Below, in pieces: positions 21,056-30,233 of a stretch of 55,739 nt of DNA (position 1 is the stretch's first letter; each line of letters opens with the position of its first letter). The notes under the pieces are model-generated. The model was not told where the DNA came from and did not search any database. It saw nothing but the letters and a program-made list of their open reading frames with translations. The position numbers and the translations under genes were made by a program. The DNA is from Beijerinckiaceae bacterium (GTDB lineage: Bacteria > Pseudomonadota > Alphaproteobacteria > Rhizobiales > Beijerinckiaceae): contig CANJVX010000018.1 in NCBI GenBank assembly GCA_947478405.1, forward strand, positions 1-55,739, in the 5' to 3' direction.

Positions 21056-22057
21056 TCAGGCGGAAGCGAGCGTGCGCGCCTGGTCGACCCAACCGTCACG
21101 TGCGATACGACCCGACAGCTTCAGCTCGCCATCAAGCTTCGTAACATCGGCTTCCGACATGGAAGCAAGCTGCCAGAAATGATAGACGCCCGCGTCATTG
21201 AGCTTCTTGACGATCTGCGGTCCAACGCCTTGGAGCTTGGCCAGATCGTCGGGCGCGCCACGCGGGGTGGTCAGCAATTCAAAGGCTTCGCCGGTCACGG
21301 CAGTAGCAGCTGCGAGCGCGGGCTCAACAGGTGCTTCCATCGCGCCCAGATCAACACCAGATGAACCCTGGCTGCGCGAAATGCCATCAATGGCCGCGCG
21401 CGCAATGAGATCGCAATACATGGCAATCGCACGACCCGCGTCGTCATTGCCAGGAATCGGGAAGGTGATGCCAGCCGGATCGCAATTGGTATCAAGAATT
21501 GCGGCCACCGGAATATTTAGGCGGTTGGCTTCCTTGATGGCGAGCTGTTCTTTGTTCGTGTCGATGACGAAGATCAGATCGGGCGTGCCGCCCATGTCCT
21601 TGATACCGCCAAGAGCCTTTTCGAGCTTCTCGCGCTCGCGCGTCAGCAAAAGGCGCTCTTTCTTGGTGAGGCCAGCCGCACCTGACGAGAGCTGCTCATC
21701 GAGCTTGCGCAGACGCTGGATCGAACCCGAGATTGTCTTCCAATTGGTGAGCATGCCGCCCAGCCAACGCGAGTTCACATAATACTGGGCTGAGCGACGC
21801 GCAGCGTCGGCAATCTGGTCCGACGCCTGGCGCTTGGTGCCAACGAACAGGATGCGACCACCCTTGGCAACCGTATCCGAAACGGCCTTCAGCGCCTGAT
21901 GCAGCAATGGCACAGTCTGGGCGAGGTCGATGACGTGGATGTTGTTTCGCGTACCGAAAATAAAAGGAGCCATTTTCGGGTTCCAGCGGTGCGACTGGTG
22001 ACCGAAATGCGCGCCAGCTTCAAGAAGCGTGCGCATAGAAAAATCAGGAAGTGCCAT
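21056..22057 (-). CDS. rpsB: 30S ribosomal protein S2 with C-terminal helix-hairpin-helix extension
   Basis: The first 240 residues are ordinary S2: [20 protein letters not shown], then [14 protein letters not shown] near residue 100 and [20 protein letters not shown] near residue 155. About 90 further residues follow. They include an Ala-rich linker and a segment near residues 270-325 ([31 protein letters not shown]) that looks like a helix-hairpin-helix or SAP-like fold. The total is 333 residues, against about 240-260 in most bacteria; I recall similar extensions in Hyphomicrobiales. The ATG at 22057 gives the standard N-terminus; an ATG two codons earlier (22063) is nearer to the GGAG site and also possible. 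Confidence 0.95.
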   Translation of the reverse strand: MALPDFSMRTLLEAGAHFGHQSHRWNPKMAPFIFGTRNNIHVIDLAQTVPLLHQALKAVSDTVAKGGRILFVGTKRQASDQIADAARRSAQYYVNSRWLGGMLTNWKTISGSIQRLRKLDEQLSSGAAGLTKKERLLLTREREKLEKALGGIKDMGGTPDLIFVIDTNKEQLAIKEANRLNIPVAAILDTNCDPAGITFPIPGNDDAGRAIAMYCDLIARAAIDGISRSQGSSGVDLGAMEAPVEPALAAATAVTGEAFELLTTPRGAPDDLAKLQGVGPQIVKKLNDAGVYHFWQLASMSEADVTKLDGELKLSGRIARDGWVDQARTLASA

Positions 22058-22095
22058 AGTCATTCTTCTCCGGTTTGACCTCGGCGGATTTTTTG

Positions 22096-22109
22096 GGGTG
22101 CGAACACCC
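22096..22109 (-). promoter_or_regulatory. UUCG tetraloop hairpin in the rpsB leader
   Basis: About 40 bases before the rpsB start, the minus strand reads GGGTG-TTCG-CACCC. That is a stable five-pair stem with a UUCG tetraloop, followed by an A run. S2 is known to regulate its own messenger in several bacteria through leader structures, so this may be part of such an element. The structure is visible; the function is inferred. Confidence 0.4.
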
Positions 22110-22219
22110 ACCGGAAGCAGACCCTTAAAGCAGGGCCGCCACATGATCCGCCTGTGGAATGGCCGCGCTTATAGGAGGGAAAGGGGGGAAAGGCAAGGCA
22201 GGACAGGCAAAAACCGCCC

Positions 22220-23455
22220 TCAGGCGCCCGATTCCCGAATGAGCACGCCAAACACGCGCCGCGCGACCCGTGCGCCCAAGCTTTCAGCCAGTCCCTCTAG
22301 GCGCACCTGACCCCGGATTTCCTGTTCAGGGGCATGCTTCCCATCAGGGTGTAGGGTCACAGCATAGAGCGACAGGAGGGGCTTGAGCGCCCGCTCCGAG
22401 CGCTCGGGCACCACCTGAACCGGCCCCTCATTCACCGAGGCCAGAATGGGCAGGTCCAGCGTCTCAAGCGCCGTGGCGCCAATTTCGGCCAGTTTTACCG
22501 GCATTGAGGGTCGGGTCACATCATCGGGCAAGAACCGCCCCAGCGCCCCGACCCGCAAACGCCGCAGATCGGGTTCTTCCGCATACCCTCTGATTTCGAT
22601 CTCGGTCGGGGCCAAAACCCGAAACAGCGGCGCTTTGGGGCTGATCCACTGGCCGGCACGAAGATCGGGGTTGAGATCCCGTATGGTGCCATCATGGGGA
22701 GCACGTAGGACCAGCTCTTCAGCCTGTCGGTGAAGAACCTCCAGCCGACGCGCGCCCGAAGACACTTCATTTTCCAGCACCCGCAATTCGGCGCGCTCCA
22801 CCGCATTGGACGCCGCGCGCGCCAGACGAATGCGCTTCAAGTCGAGTTGAAGTTCAGCTTGGCGCAATTGCACGGATAAGTCTGGCGCATCCACACGGGC
22901 GAGTTCTTCGCCAGCTTTCACCGCCTGCCCTTCCCGCACGCTCAATGACACGAGCTTGCCCGGCGCACGTGCAAAGACGGGTGCATCGACACGGGCTGTT
23001 GCAACAGCTGGAACGATCAAAGATGTCGGCAGCGGAACGATGAAAGCCAGCAAGGCAAACCCGACCACAGAAACTGTCACCGTGGCGCGGCGTGAGCGCG
23101 CGACATAATCGCGCCCTTTCCACCACCGCAAAAACTCTTGCGCGATGGGGAGGAAAACAAACCAGATGATTTCAATCAGAAATAAAATGATGCCCAGCGC
23201 TTTGAAGGCGAAATGATAAACAAGCACCGCAATGCCGAGGAACAAGAAGAAACGATAAATCCAGATCGCATAGGCATAAAGCGCCATAGCGATAAACCGC
23301 TTCCGGCTCATCAGTCCAGGCATGGCCACACCCGCGCCGTCAAAGACCATGCGCGGCTCCAGTGCGATCAATTCGCCTGCCAGCGGATCACGCCGCAAAC
23401 CCAGAGCACGAATAGCAATTTCTTCACGAGACAATGGCGCAAATGGCTTGTTCAT
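22220..23455 (-). CDS. HlyD-like membrane fusion protein with LEPR-like N-terminal motif
   Basis: This 411-residue protein has a cytosolic-looking N-terminus of about 50 residues that contains LEPRMVFDGAG at 32-42. Two close hydrophobic helices follow (about 58-81 and 83-105), then a third (about 124-144). Next come a biotinyl/lipoyl-like half (FARAPGKLVSLSVREGQAVK near 161), a helical hairpin (about 190-250) and a second lipoyl half (LRAPHDGTIRDLNPDLRAGQ near 250). A beta-barrel region ends it. The layout resembles the C-terminal part of M50-protease-HlyD fusions, but no HExxH protease domain is present and there is no room for one upstream. No TolC or ABC transporter gene is near. The LEPR-like motif is usually seen on large secreted repeat proteins. 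I propose an orphan adaptor of unknown cargo; the ATG at 23455 lacks a good ribosome site. Confidence 0.7.
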   Translation of the reverse strand: MNKPFAPLSREEIAIRALGLRRDPLAGELIALEPRMVFDGAGVAMPGLMSRKRFIAMALYAYAIWIYRFFLFLGIAVLVYHFAFKALGIILFLIEIIWFVFLPIAQEFLRWWKGRDYVARSRRATVTVSVVGFALLAFIVPLPTSLIVPAVATARVDAPVFARAPGKLVSLSVREGQAVKAGEELARVDAPDLSVQLRQAELQLDLKRIRLARAASNAVERAELRVLENEVSSGARRLEVLHRQAEELVLRAPHDGTIRDLNPDLRAGQWISPKAPLFRVLAPTEIEIRGYAEEPDLRRLRVGALGRFLPDDVTRPSMPVKLAEIGATALETLDLPILASVNEGPVQVVPERSERALKPLLSLYAVTLHPDGKHAPEQEIRGQVRLEGLAESLGARVARRVFGVLIRESGA

Positions 23456-23488
23456 GGGCAAAGACCGAATTTTGAAAAATGAATTTTG

Positions 23489-23522
23489 ACAAACAACGAG
23501 GCGCTGACGCAACGTTGTTTGT
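23489..23522. repeat. 10-base inverted repeat upstream of the HlyD-like gene
   Basis: ACAAACAACG (23489-23498) and its exact complement (23513-23522) are separated by 14 bases, 34 bases before the start of the HlyD-like gene. The direct repeat GAATTTTG occurs twice beside it (23467-23474 and 23481-23488). Arms of this length with a spacer of 1.5 helix turns suit a dimeric repressor operator. The lack of a T run makes a dnaE terminator less likely. Confidence 0.5.
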
Positions 23523-23632
23523 TAATAATGAGATAACAATATCACGGCGCGGCCCGAGGTCTACCCATTCAGGGTGTCCTCTTGGTGACAGTGTGAAAAT
23601 TAATGGTGAAGCTCTACTTGAGGTTGAAAATC

Positions 23633-26600
23633 CTAAATGTGTTCAACCGAAACGACGCCGGGAATCGCTTTTATGGCACCTGCCATTTGCGATGTGACCT
23701 GATAGCGGCCGGGCAATTTCACCTCGACCTCGCCGCGCTCTTTGTCGAGCATCAGCACGAAGAAGATTTCACCCTCGCCGCGTTGGCCTAAGCGGGCGGT
23801 GAGCGAGGAGAGCGGGCTCTCATCGCGCAGGAAAATGCGCAGGCCCTTTTGGACGCGTTGCGCGGCAACCTCCAAAGGCTCGACAGAGACAATGCGCGCG
23901 CGCACATCCTCACCTTCGACATTGGCTTGCAGCCCCACCAGCACAACCGCGCCTTTTTCAAGTAGGTCGCGATATTGGTTGAGTCCTTCCTGAAACATAA
24001 TGGCCTCATATTGCCCGCTCTGATCTGACAGAGTGACAATGCCCATTTTATTGCCCGATCTTGTGCGCCGCTCGGTGCGGTCCAACACGGTTGCCGCCAG
24101 CCTTGCAGCTGAGGCACCTTTTTTCACGGCGCGTGAAAATTCGGCCCAGCGCTCAACACGCAATTTCTGCATCACATTCTGATAATCATCGAGCGGATGG
24201 CCCGAGAGGAAGAAGCCCACCGCATCAAATTCGCGGCGCAAGCGCTCGGCCGCAGGCCAGGCAGGCACTTTCGGAATGGTGATTTTTTCGGGCTCCGACA
24301 GGGCGCCGCCAAAGAGTGAATTCTGCCCCCCTGCCCGCTCGGCTTGCGTGCGATTGGCGATTGCCAAGACTGTTTCAAGGGCTGCAAATGCGCGTGCGCG
24401 CTCGGGCTCCAATTCATCAAAGGCGCCTGCTGCGCAAAGCGATTCCAGAACGCGCTTATTGACGTCGCGCGGGTTGATGCGCGCGGCAAAATCGGCCAGA
24501 TCACGGAAAGGCTTGTCACCACGCGCTTCCACAATGGCTGCCGCCTGTCCTTCGCCCACGCCCTTCACGGCCGACAAAGCATAGCGGATGATGAGCGTGC
24601 CATCTTCGGTTTCATGCACGTCAAAGTCGACGCCCGAAGAGCGCAATGACGGCGGCTCGACACGAATGCCTAAACGGCGCGCCTCATTGCGAAATTCAGA
24701 CAATTTGTCGGTGTTGCCCTTATCCAGCGTCATAGAGGCCGCCAGAAACTCCACCGGATAATTGGCCTTGAACCAACCCGTCTGATAGGCAATCAGCGCA
24801 TAGGCTGCCGCGTGCGATTTGTTGAAACCGTAATCGGCAAATTTCGCTAGCAGATCAAAAATTTCATCGGCTTTTTGCTGGGTGATTTTCTTTTCCAGCG
24901 AGCCCTTCACGAAGCGCTCGCGCTGCGCGTCCATCTCCGCCTTGATCTTCTTACCCATAGCGCGGCGCAGAAGATCAGCTTCGCCCAGCGAATAGCCCGA
25001 CAAAATCTGCGCGATCTGCATCACCTGTTCTTGGTAGATGATAACGCCGCAGGTTTCTCTCAGCACAGGCTCGATGAGCGGGTGAATGTAATCGGCTTCA
25101 ATCTCGCCGTGTTTCACCGCGCAATAGGTCGGAATATTGGCCATGGGGCCGGGTCGATAAAGCGCGACCAGCGCGATAATATCTTCCAACCGGTCGGCAC
25201 GCATTTCGGCGAGCGCTTTGCGCATGCCAGCCGATTCCACCTGGAACACGCCGATAGTTTCGCCACGCCCCAGCATTTGATAGGTTTTTTTGTCGTCCAG
25301 CGGGATCTCGCTGATATCGACTTCAATGCCGCGCTTCTTCAATAATTCGACTGTAGTCGACAAAGTGGTCAGCGTCTTCAATCCGAGAAAGTCGAATTTC
25401 ACCAGCCCTGCCGGCTCCACCCATTTCATATTGAACTGGGTGGCAGGCATGTCTGATTTCGGATCACGGTAGAGCGGCACCAATTCATCAAGCGGGCGAT
25501 CACCGATCACAATACCCGCCGCATGGGTCGAAGCATTGGAATAAAGTCCTTCCAATGTTTCGGCTATCTTAAGCATTTTTCCGACATTAGGATCGGCTTC
25601 TGCAGCTTCGCGCAGGCGCGGCTCGGATTCAATCGCCTGCTTAAGCGAGACCGGCGCGGCAGGATTTTGCGGGACGAGTTTGGCGAGCTTGTCGACTTGG
25701 CCAAGCGGCATTTCGAGCACGCGCCCGACATTGCGCATCACGCCGCGCGCGAGAAACGAGCCAAAGGTAATGATCTGTGCAACGCGATCGGAACCATAAC
25801 GCTGGCGCACATAGCGGATGACCTCTTCACGCCGCGTCTGGCAGAAGTCAATATCGAAGTCGGGCATCGATACGCGTTCAGGATTGAGAAATCGCTCGAA
25901 CAGCAATCCGAAGCGCAACGGGTCGAGATCGGTAATGGTGAGTGCATACGCAACCAGCGAGCCCGCACCCGATCCACGGCCCGGCCCAACAGGAATACCT
26001 TGCTGCTTTGCCCATTGAATAAAATCAGCCACGATCAGAAAGTAGCCGGGAAATTTCATGCGCGTAATGATGGAAATCTCGAAGTCGAGACGCTCGTCAT
26101 AATCGCTGACCGACAATCCCGGTGCAGGACCGTGTTTGGCGAGCCGCACCGCCAGCCCTTGCTTGGCCTGCCGTGCCAGCTCTTCGGATTCGGCCACTTC
26201 AGCCGCCGCCGCATCAGAGGCCACACCACCTCTCGTGAAACGTGGCAAAATGGGGTTGCGCGTGAGCGGACGATAGGAACAGCGCATTGCAATGGCGACG
26301 CTATTGTCGGTCGCCTCCGGAATATCGGCAAACAACTCGAGCATTTCCTCACGCGTCTTGAAACGGTGCTCACGCGTCAACCGACGCCGGTCCCCGGCCG
26401 AGACCAATGTTCCGTCGGAAATACAAAGCAGGGCATCATGCGCTTCATAATCGGAGCGTGCGGGGAAATAGGGTTCATTGGTTGCCACCAAAGGCAAACC
26501 GGCCTCATAGGCCATGTCGATCAGGATCGGCTCGGCAGCCTTTTCCTCGGGCGTATCGTGGCGCTGCAATTCGACATAGAGGCGCCCCTCAAAAGCTGGC

Positions 26601-27121
26601 CGCAAATCATCCAACCGGGTGCGGGCGATTTCCGGGCGGCCCATGCGCAAAGCCTGATCGAGCGGCCCCGACGGCCCACCCGTGAGTGCAATCAATCCCG
26701 CGGCGTATTTCAGAACGAGCGCCAGCGGCACATGCGGGTTTTCGCCTGGTTCCGGATCAAGCCAAGCTTTCGAGCTAAGCTTCATCAAATTTTCATAGCC
26801 CTTCTCATTCTGGGCAATCAGCACGAGCGCCCCACGCGCCACCCCGTGAATATCGGACCCGCGCACACCCAGAGCCGCGGCATCGGCAAAATCCACCATG
26901 AGGTGAATGCCGATGATCGGCTGAATGCCGTCCTTGGACATTTTTTCAGAAAATTCGAGCGCACCGAACAGATTGTTCGTGTCGGTGATGGCGAGCGCTG
27001 GCTGGTTATCGGCGGCGGCCAGCTTGCCCAGCTTGGCAATGGTCAGCGCGCCTTCACGCAGCGAGAACGATGTGTGGACGTGAAGATGGACGAAGCCGAC
27101 ATCTTTGATCACACCATTCAC
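23633..27121 (-). CDS. dnaE: DNA polymerase III alpha subunit
   Basis: The replicative polymerase subunit has an N-terminal PHP domain (GFVHLHVHTSFSLREGALT), the catalytic palm with MPDFDIDFCQTRREEVI, and the thumb and finger segments around YQEQVMQIAQILSGYSLGEA. A helix-hairpin-helix and an OB-fold domain lie near the C-terminus (KMGIVTLSDQSGQYEAIMFQ). From the GTG at 27121 it has 1162 residues, the normal size for DnaE1; GGGAG lies nine bases before that codon. An in-frame TTG at 27199 would add 26 residues with no homologue-like features. Context is a minus-strand run downstream of lolC-lolD-queC. Confidence 0.95.
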   Translation of the reverse strand: MNGVIKDVGFVHLHVHTSFSLREGALTIAKLGKLAAADNQPALAITDTNNLFGALEFSEKMSKDGIQPIIGIHLMVDFADAAALGVRGSDIHGVARGALVLIAQNEKGYENLMKLSSKAWLDPEPGENPHVPLALVLKYAAGLIALTGGPSGPLDQALRMGRPEIARTRLDDLRPAFEGRLYVELQRHDTPEEKAAEPILIDMAYEAGLPLVATNEPYFPARSDYEAHDALLCISDGTLVSAGDRRRLTREHRFKTREEMLELFADIPEATDNSVAIAMRCSYRPLTRNPILPRFTRGGVASDAAAAEVAESEELARQAKQGLAVRLAKHGPAPGLSVSDYDERLDFEISIITRMKFPGYFLIVADFIQWAKQQGIPVGPGRGSGAGSLVAYALTITDLDPLRFGLLFERFLNPERVSMPDFDIDFCQTRREEVIRYVRQRYGSDRVAQIITFGSFLARGVMRNVGRVLEMPLGQVDKLAKLVPQNPAAPVSLKQAIESEPRLREAAEADPNVGKMLKIAETLEGLYSNASTHAAGIVIGDRPLDELVPLYRDPKSDMPATQFNMKWVEPAGLVKFDFLGLKTLTTLSTTVELLKKRGIEVDISEIPLDDKKTYQMLGRGETIGVFQVESAGMRKALAEMRADRLEDIIALVALYRPGPMANIPTYCAVKHGEIEADYIHPLIEPVLRETCGVIIYQEQVMQIAQILSGYSLGEADLLRRAMGKKIKAEMDAQRERFVKGSLEKKITQQKADEIFDLLAKFADYGFNKSHAAAYALIAYQTGWFKANYPVEFLAASMTLDKGNTDKLSEFRNEARRLGIRVEPPSLRSSGVDFDVHETEDGTLIIRYALSAVKGVGEGQAAAIVEARGDKPFRDLADFAARINPRDVNKRVLESLCAAGAFDELEPERARAFAALETVLAIANRTQAERAGGQNSLFGGALSEPEKITIPKVPAWPAAERLRREFDAVGFFLSGHPLDDYQNVMQKLRVERWAEFSRAVKKGASAARLAATVLDRTERRTRSGNKMGIVTLSDQSGQYEAIMFQEGLNQYRDLLEKGAVVLVGLQANVEGEDVRARIVSVEPLEVAAQRVQKGLRIFLRDESPLSSLTARLGQRGEGEIFFVLMLDKERGEVEVKLPGRYQVTSQMAGAIKAIPGVVSVEHI

Positions 27122-27238
27122 AGCAGACAGCTCCCGCGGGTTGAGTGCCAATATCGGCCAATCGGGGGATTGTTGAAAGCGCAATGGACGAACCGTCAAC
27201 AGGCCGTCTCGGCATCCCCAAGACTAAGCCGAAAAGGC

Positions 27239-27358
27239 TTACACCGGCGCGCCGCCGCCGATCGCATTGGCGAAGAGAATGACGGCGACCAAGAAAGCTC
27301 CAACCGCAGCGGCTTCGAATATGTCTTCCGCAATATTCTTCATAGCAACAGGAAACAT
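27239..27358 (-). CDS. 39-residue single-span membrane peptide, unknown
   Basis: A short open frame codes for 39 residues beginning MFPVAMKNIAEDIFEAAAVG and ending ANAIGGGAPV. A hydrophobic stretch of about 18 residues (AAAVGAFLVAVILFANAI) follows a short amphipathic N-terminus with two acidic residues. The ATG at 27358 has GGAGG five bases upstream, one of the best ribosome sites in the window; this is the main reason to call it. An earlier in-frame ATG at 27370 lies over that site. It stands between queC and dnaE on the same strand. No function can be given; small membrane peptides of this size often tune larger membrane complexes. Confidence 0.65.
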   Translation of the reverse strand: MFPVAMKNIAEDIFEAAAVGAFLVAVILFANAIGGGAPV

Positions 27359-27447
27359 GACAACCTCCATCAGCGATGAAACAACTATGTTCCTGTTTTG
27401 TTCTAATGTCAAAAGCGCCAAGAGCTCAAGGTTAACGCCCTTGATTT

Positions 27448-28155
27448 CTAGAGACCTTCCGCCACAAAGCGGTGCCAACCCTCAGCCCGCAACTTGCATG
27501 CTGGGCACGCCCCGCACCCCCAGCCCCAATCAAACTTCACGGTCCGATCGCCTGCATAACAGGAATGAGTCTCCTCAATGACCAGCGTCAGAAAATCCTC
27601 GCCTCCAAGTTCACGCGCCATCACAAAGGTCTGCGCCTTGTCGATCCACATCAGTGGTGTTTCCAGCACGAAACGGCGTTCCAGCCCGAGATTGAGCGCC
27701 ACCTGCATGGCCTTGATCGTATCGTCGCGGCAATCTGGATAGCCGGAATAATCTGTTTCGCAGACACCAGTCACAATATGCTTGAGCTCCCGCCGATAAG
27801 CATATGCTGCTGCGAAGGAAAGAAAGATCAGATTGCGGCCCGGTACAAACGTATTGGGCAAACCATCTGCGCCCATCTTCATCTCGACATCACGCGTCAG
27901 CGCGGTGTTGGACAGAGTGCCGATAGCCTCAACCGGCACGACCACATCTTCCCCGAGCTTGGCCGCCCAGCGGGAAAAGCGCGCACGGATCGAATCCAGA
28001 ACATCGAGCCGACATTCCATCTCGATGCGGTGGCGCTGGCCATAATCGAAGCCGATCGTCTCGACCCGGTCATAGCGCTCCAAAGCCCAACCCAGACAGG
28101 TGGTGGAATCCTGCCCACCCGAAAAGAGAACAACCGCGCCGCCAGCAATGGACAT
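27448..28155 (-). CDS. queC: 7-cyano-7-deazaguanine synthase QueC
   Basis: QueC converts 7-carboxy-7-deazaguanine to preQ0 with ATP and ammonia, a step of queuosine synthesis. The 235-residue product has the PP-loop [18 protein letters not shown] at the N-terminus, [18 protein letters not shown] near residue 101, [12 protein letters not shown] near 132, and a C-terminal zinc cluster (SCYAG, then [13 protein letters not shown]). It starts 3 bases after the lolD stop, so it is the third gene of the lolC-lolD-queC unit. The later pathway genes queA and tgt lie 6-8 kb away on the same strand. Confidence 0.95.
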   Translation of the reverse strand: MSIAGGAVVLFSGGQDSTTCLGWALERYDRVETIGFDYGQRHRIEMECRLDVLDSIRARFSRWAAKLGEDVVVPVEAIGTLSNTALTRDVEMKMGADGLPNTFVPGRNLIFLSFAAAYAYRRELKHIVTGVCETDYSGYPDCRDDTIKAMQVALNLGLERRFVLETPLMWIDKAQTFVMARELGGEDFLTLVIEETHSCYAGDRTVKFDWGWGCGACPACKLRAEGWHRFVAEGL

Positions 28156-28158
28156 GGC

Positions 28159-28842
28159 TCAATCCAGCTCCACAATGACGCCATCACGCAAAGTCACACG
28201 TCGATCCATGCGCCGCGCCAGCTCCATATTATGTGTCGCGATCAATGCCGCCAGCCCCGAAAAACGGACGAGGTCGGCCAGCGCTCCGAACACATGGTCG
28301 GCTGTGCGCGGATCGAGATTTCCCGTGGGCTCGTCGGCAAGAAGGACGCGGGGGCCATTGGCCACGGCGCGCGCAATGGCGACACGCTGCTGCTCGCCGC
28401 CAGACAATTCGCCGGGCCGGTGCTTCTCACGCGCACCCAACCCCAGATAAGCCAAGAGCTCCAAAGACCGCTCCCGGGCCACAGCCGTCGATAGGCCCCG
28501 GATCATCTGCGGCAGCATGACATTTTCGGCCGCCGTGAATTCCGGCAGCAGATGATGGAATTGGTAGATAAAACCAATGTCGAGGCGACGCAAAGCGGTG
28601 CGGGCCTCGTCATCCATATGAGACGTCGGGCTTTGGCCAATGAAGACCTCACCCGCATCCGGCTTTTCGAGAAGCCCCGCAATATGCAAAAGCGTCGACT
28701 TGCCTGCGCCCGAGGGCGCGATCAGCGCCACCGACTGTCCCGGCCAGAGCGCGAGCTCGGCACCGCACAAAATGGCAAGCTCATTATCGCCCTGCTTGTA
28801 GCGGCGCTCGACCTGCTGGATGTATAGGGCTGGATCGCTCAT
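28159..28842 (-). CDS. lolD: Lipoprotein-releasing system ATP-binding protein LolD
   Basis: LolD powers release of outer-membrane lipoproteins from the inner membrane to LolA. The product has Walker [17 protein letters not shown]-loop [17 protein letters not shown], signature [14 protein letters not shown] and Walker [14 protein letters not shown], typical of the LolD/MacB ABC subfamily. The ATG at 28842 has GAGG five bases upstream and gives 227 residues. An ATG at 28857 overlapping the lolC stop would add five. It partners the permease encoded just upstream. Confidence 0.95.
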   Translation of the reverse strand: MSDPALYIQQVERRYKQGDNELAILCGAELALWPGQSVALIAPSGAGKSTLLHIAGLLEKPDAGEVFIGQSPTSHMDDEARTALRRLDIGFIYQFHHLLPEFTAAENVMLPQMIRGLSTAVARERSLELLAYLGLGAREKHRPGELSGGEQQRVAIARAVANGPRVLLADEPTGNLDPRTADHVFGALADLVRFSGLAALIATHNMELARRMDRRVTLRDGVIVELD

Positions 28843-28849
28843 CGCCGCC

Positions 28850-30118
28850 TCATTCATAACGAAGCGCTTCCACCGGATCGAGCTTGGCAGCCCGACGCGA
28901 GGGGAAGATGGTGGCGAGAACCGAGAGCGTCAGCGACAATGCCACGACGCTCAAAACATCCGACATTTGCACAACCGACGGCAAGCGGCTGAGCAGATAA
29001 AATGTGGGATCGAAAATATTCATGCCCAGCATCCGGTTCATAAACAGCCGGATGGGCTCAAGATTATGTGCAACCAAAAGGCCCAATAAGAACCCCGCAA
29101 GCGTGCCCGAAATACCAATCGCCGCGCCGGTGATCAGAAAAACGCGCTGAATGGCACCCCGTGTCGCACCCATTGTGCGCAGAATGGCAATGTCACGGCT
29201 CTTGTCCTTCACCAACATGGTCAGGCCCGAGATAATGTTGAGTGCGGCCACCAACACAATCAAAGTAAGGATGAAGAACATCACCGTGCGTTCAACCTTG
29301 AGCGCATCGAAGAAGCTTTTGTTGCGCTGGCGCCAATCCGTCATGATCATCGGGCGCTGGACTGCGCGATCAAGTGCGACGCGATATTCATCCATGCGTT
29401 CGGGCTGCTCGACAAAGGCCTCGATGACCGAGGCCTCGCCATCCTTGTTGAAGAAAGCCTGGGCTTCTTCGAGCGGCATATAGACAAAGAGCCCGTCAAA
29501 TTCCGTCACGCCAATCTGAAAGATTGCCACAACCGGATAGGACTTCATACGCGGCGCTACACCAAAGGGCGTTGCCGCACCCTTGGCCGTGAGAATAGTG
29601 ACATTATCTCCAATGCGTAGAGACAAGCTCTCGGCCATTTTCTGACCAATCGCCACCCCGCCCAGCGTATCAAAACCTTCTAAGGTGCCTAGCCGCACAT
29701 TATTGGCGATGCCGGGCAATTTCTGAATATCGGCACCACGAATGCCGCGCACCAGGGCTCCCGTCTGCTGATAGGGTGACGACACACCTGCCGCACTCTC
29801 GACCATGGGAATAGCCAGAGTCACACCCTTGACCCTGCGGATACGCTCAGTCACTTGCTCAAAATCATCCAGCGGGCGCTCGACGCCTTGCAAGAAAACA
29901 TGGCCATTAATGCCAATGATCTTGTTCATCAGCTCGATGTGAAAGCCATTCATCACCGACATGACGACGATTAATGTCGCAACACCCAGCATGATGCCCG
30001 CAAAAGAAAAGCCCGCAATGACAGACACAAACCCCTGCGCGCGACGCGCACGCAGATAGCGCAGTGCAATCATCCATTCAAAGCGCGAAAAGGCCTTGGC
30101 TCCGGTAGGCTCAACCAT
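28850..30118 (-). CDS. lolC: Lipoprotein-releasing ABC transporter permease LolC/LolE-type
   Basis: The 422-residue protein has one N-terminal transmembrane helix ([20 protein letters not shown]), a large periplasmic domain (about 60-270) and three C-terminal helices. That is the FtsX-fold topology of LolC/LolE. The family motif [13 protein letters not shown] precedes the first helix. A single permease gene next to lolD suggests a homodimeric LolF-like arrangement or one shared gene, rather than the separate LolC and LolE of enterobacteria. The ATG at 30118 has GGAGAGG upstream. It overlaps lolD. Confidence 0.93.
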   Translation of the reverse strand: MVEPTGAKAFSRFEWMIALRYLRARRAQGFVSVIAGFSFAGIMLGVATLIVVMSVMNGFHIELMNKIIGINGHVFLQGVERPLDDFEQVTERIRRVKGVTLAIPMVESAAGVSSPYQQTGALVRGIRGADIQKLPGIANNVRLGTLEGFDTLGGVAIGQKMAESLSLRIGDNVTILTAKGAATPFGVAPRMKSYPVVAIFQIGVTEFDGLFVYMPLEEAQAFFNKDGEASVIEAFVEQPERMDEYRVALDRAVQRPMIMTDWRQRNKSFFDALKVERTVMFFILTLIVLVAALNIISGLTMLVKDKSRDIAILRTMGATRGAIQRVFLITGAAIGISGTLAGFLLGLLVAHNLEPIRLFMNRMLGMNIFDPTFYLLSRLPSVVQMSDVLSVVALSLTLSVLATIFPSRRAAKLDPVEALRYE

Positions 30119-30136
30119 CACGCCTCTCCCCCATCA

Positions 30137-30213
30137 TCGCGACCCGAAGGCGAAGCAATCCTGAGCCTCTTTATGAGGCTGCTGGATGGCTTCGCTGCGC
30201 TCGCAATGACGGA
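30137..30213. repeat. REP-like palindromic element, copy A
   Basis: The spacer between proS and lolC is filled by a long imperfect palindrome. The left arm reads GAAGGCGAAGCAATCCTG; the right arm is close to its complement and ends CTCGCAATGACGG. The centre is a perfect hairpin AGCCTC-TTTAT-GAGGCT. The outer arm matches three other intergenic sites here (near 34920, 38500 and 47660). Such elements are common in alphaproteobacterial genomes and can stabilise or end transcripts. Confidence 0.75.
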
Positions 30214-30233
30214 TGAAAAATGCGGCAAAAGAC

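Noticed and set aside
25523-27379. A 618-codon open frame on the plus strand over dnaE
   Set aside because: It lies antisense to a clear DnaE and is explained by codon bias of the real gene; it has no recognisable domain or ribosome site.
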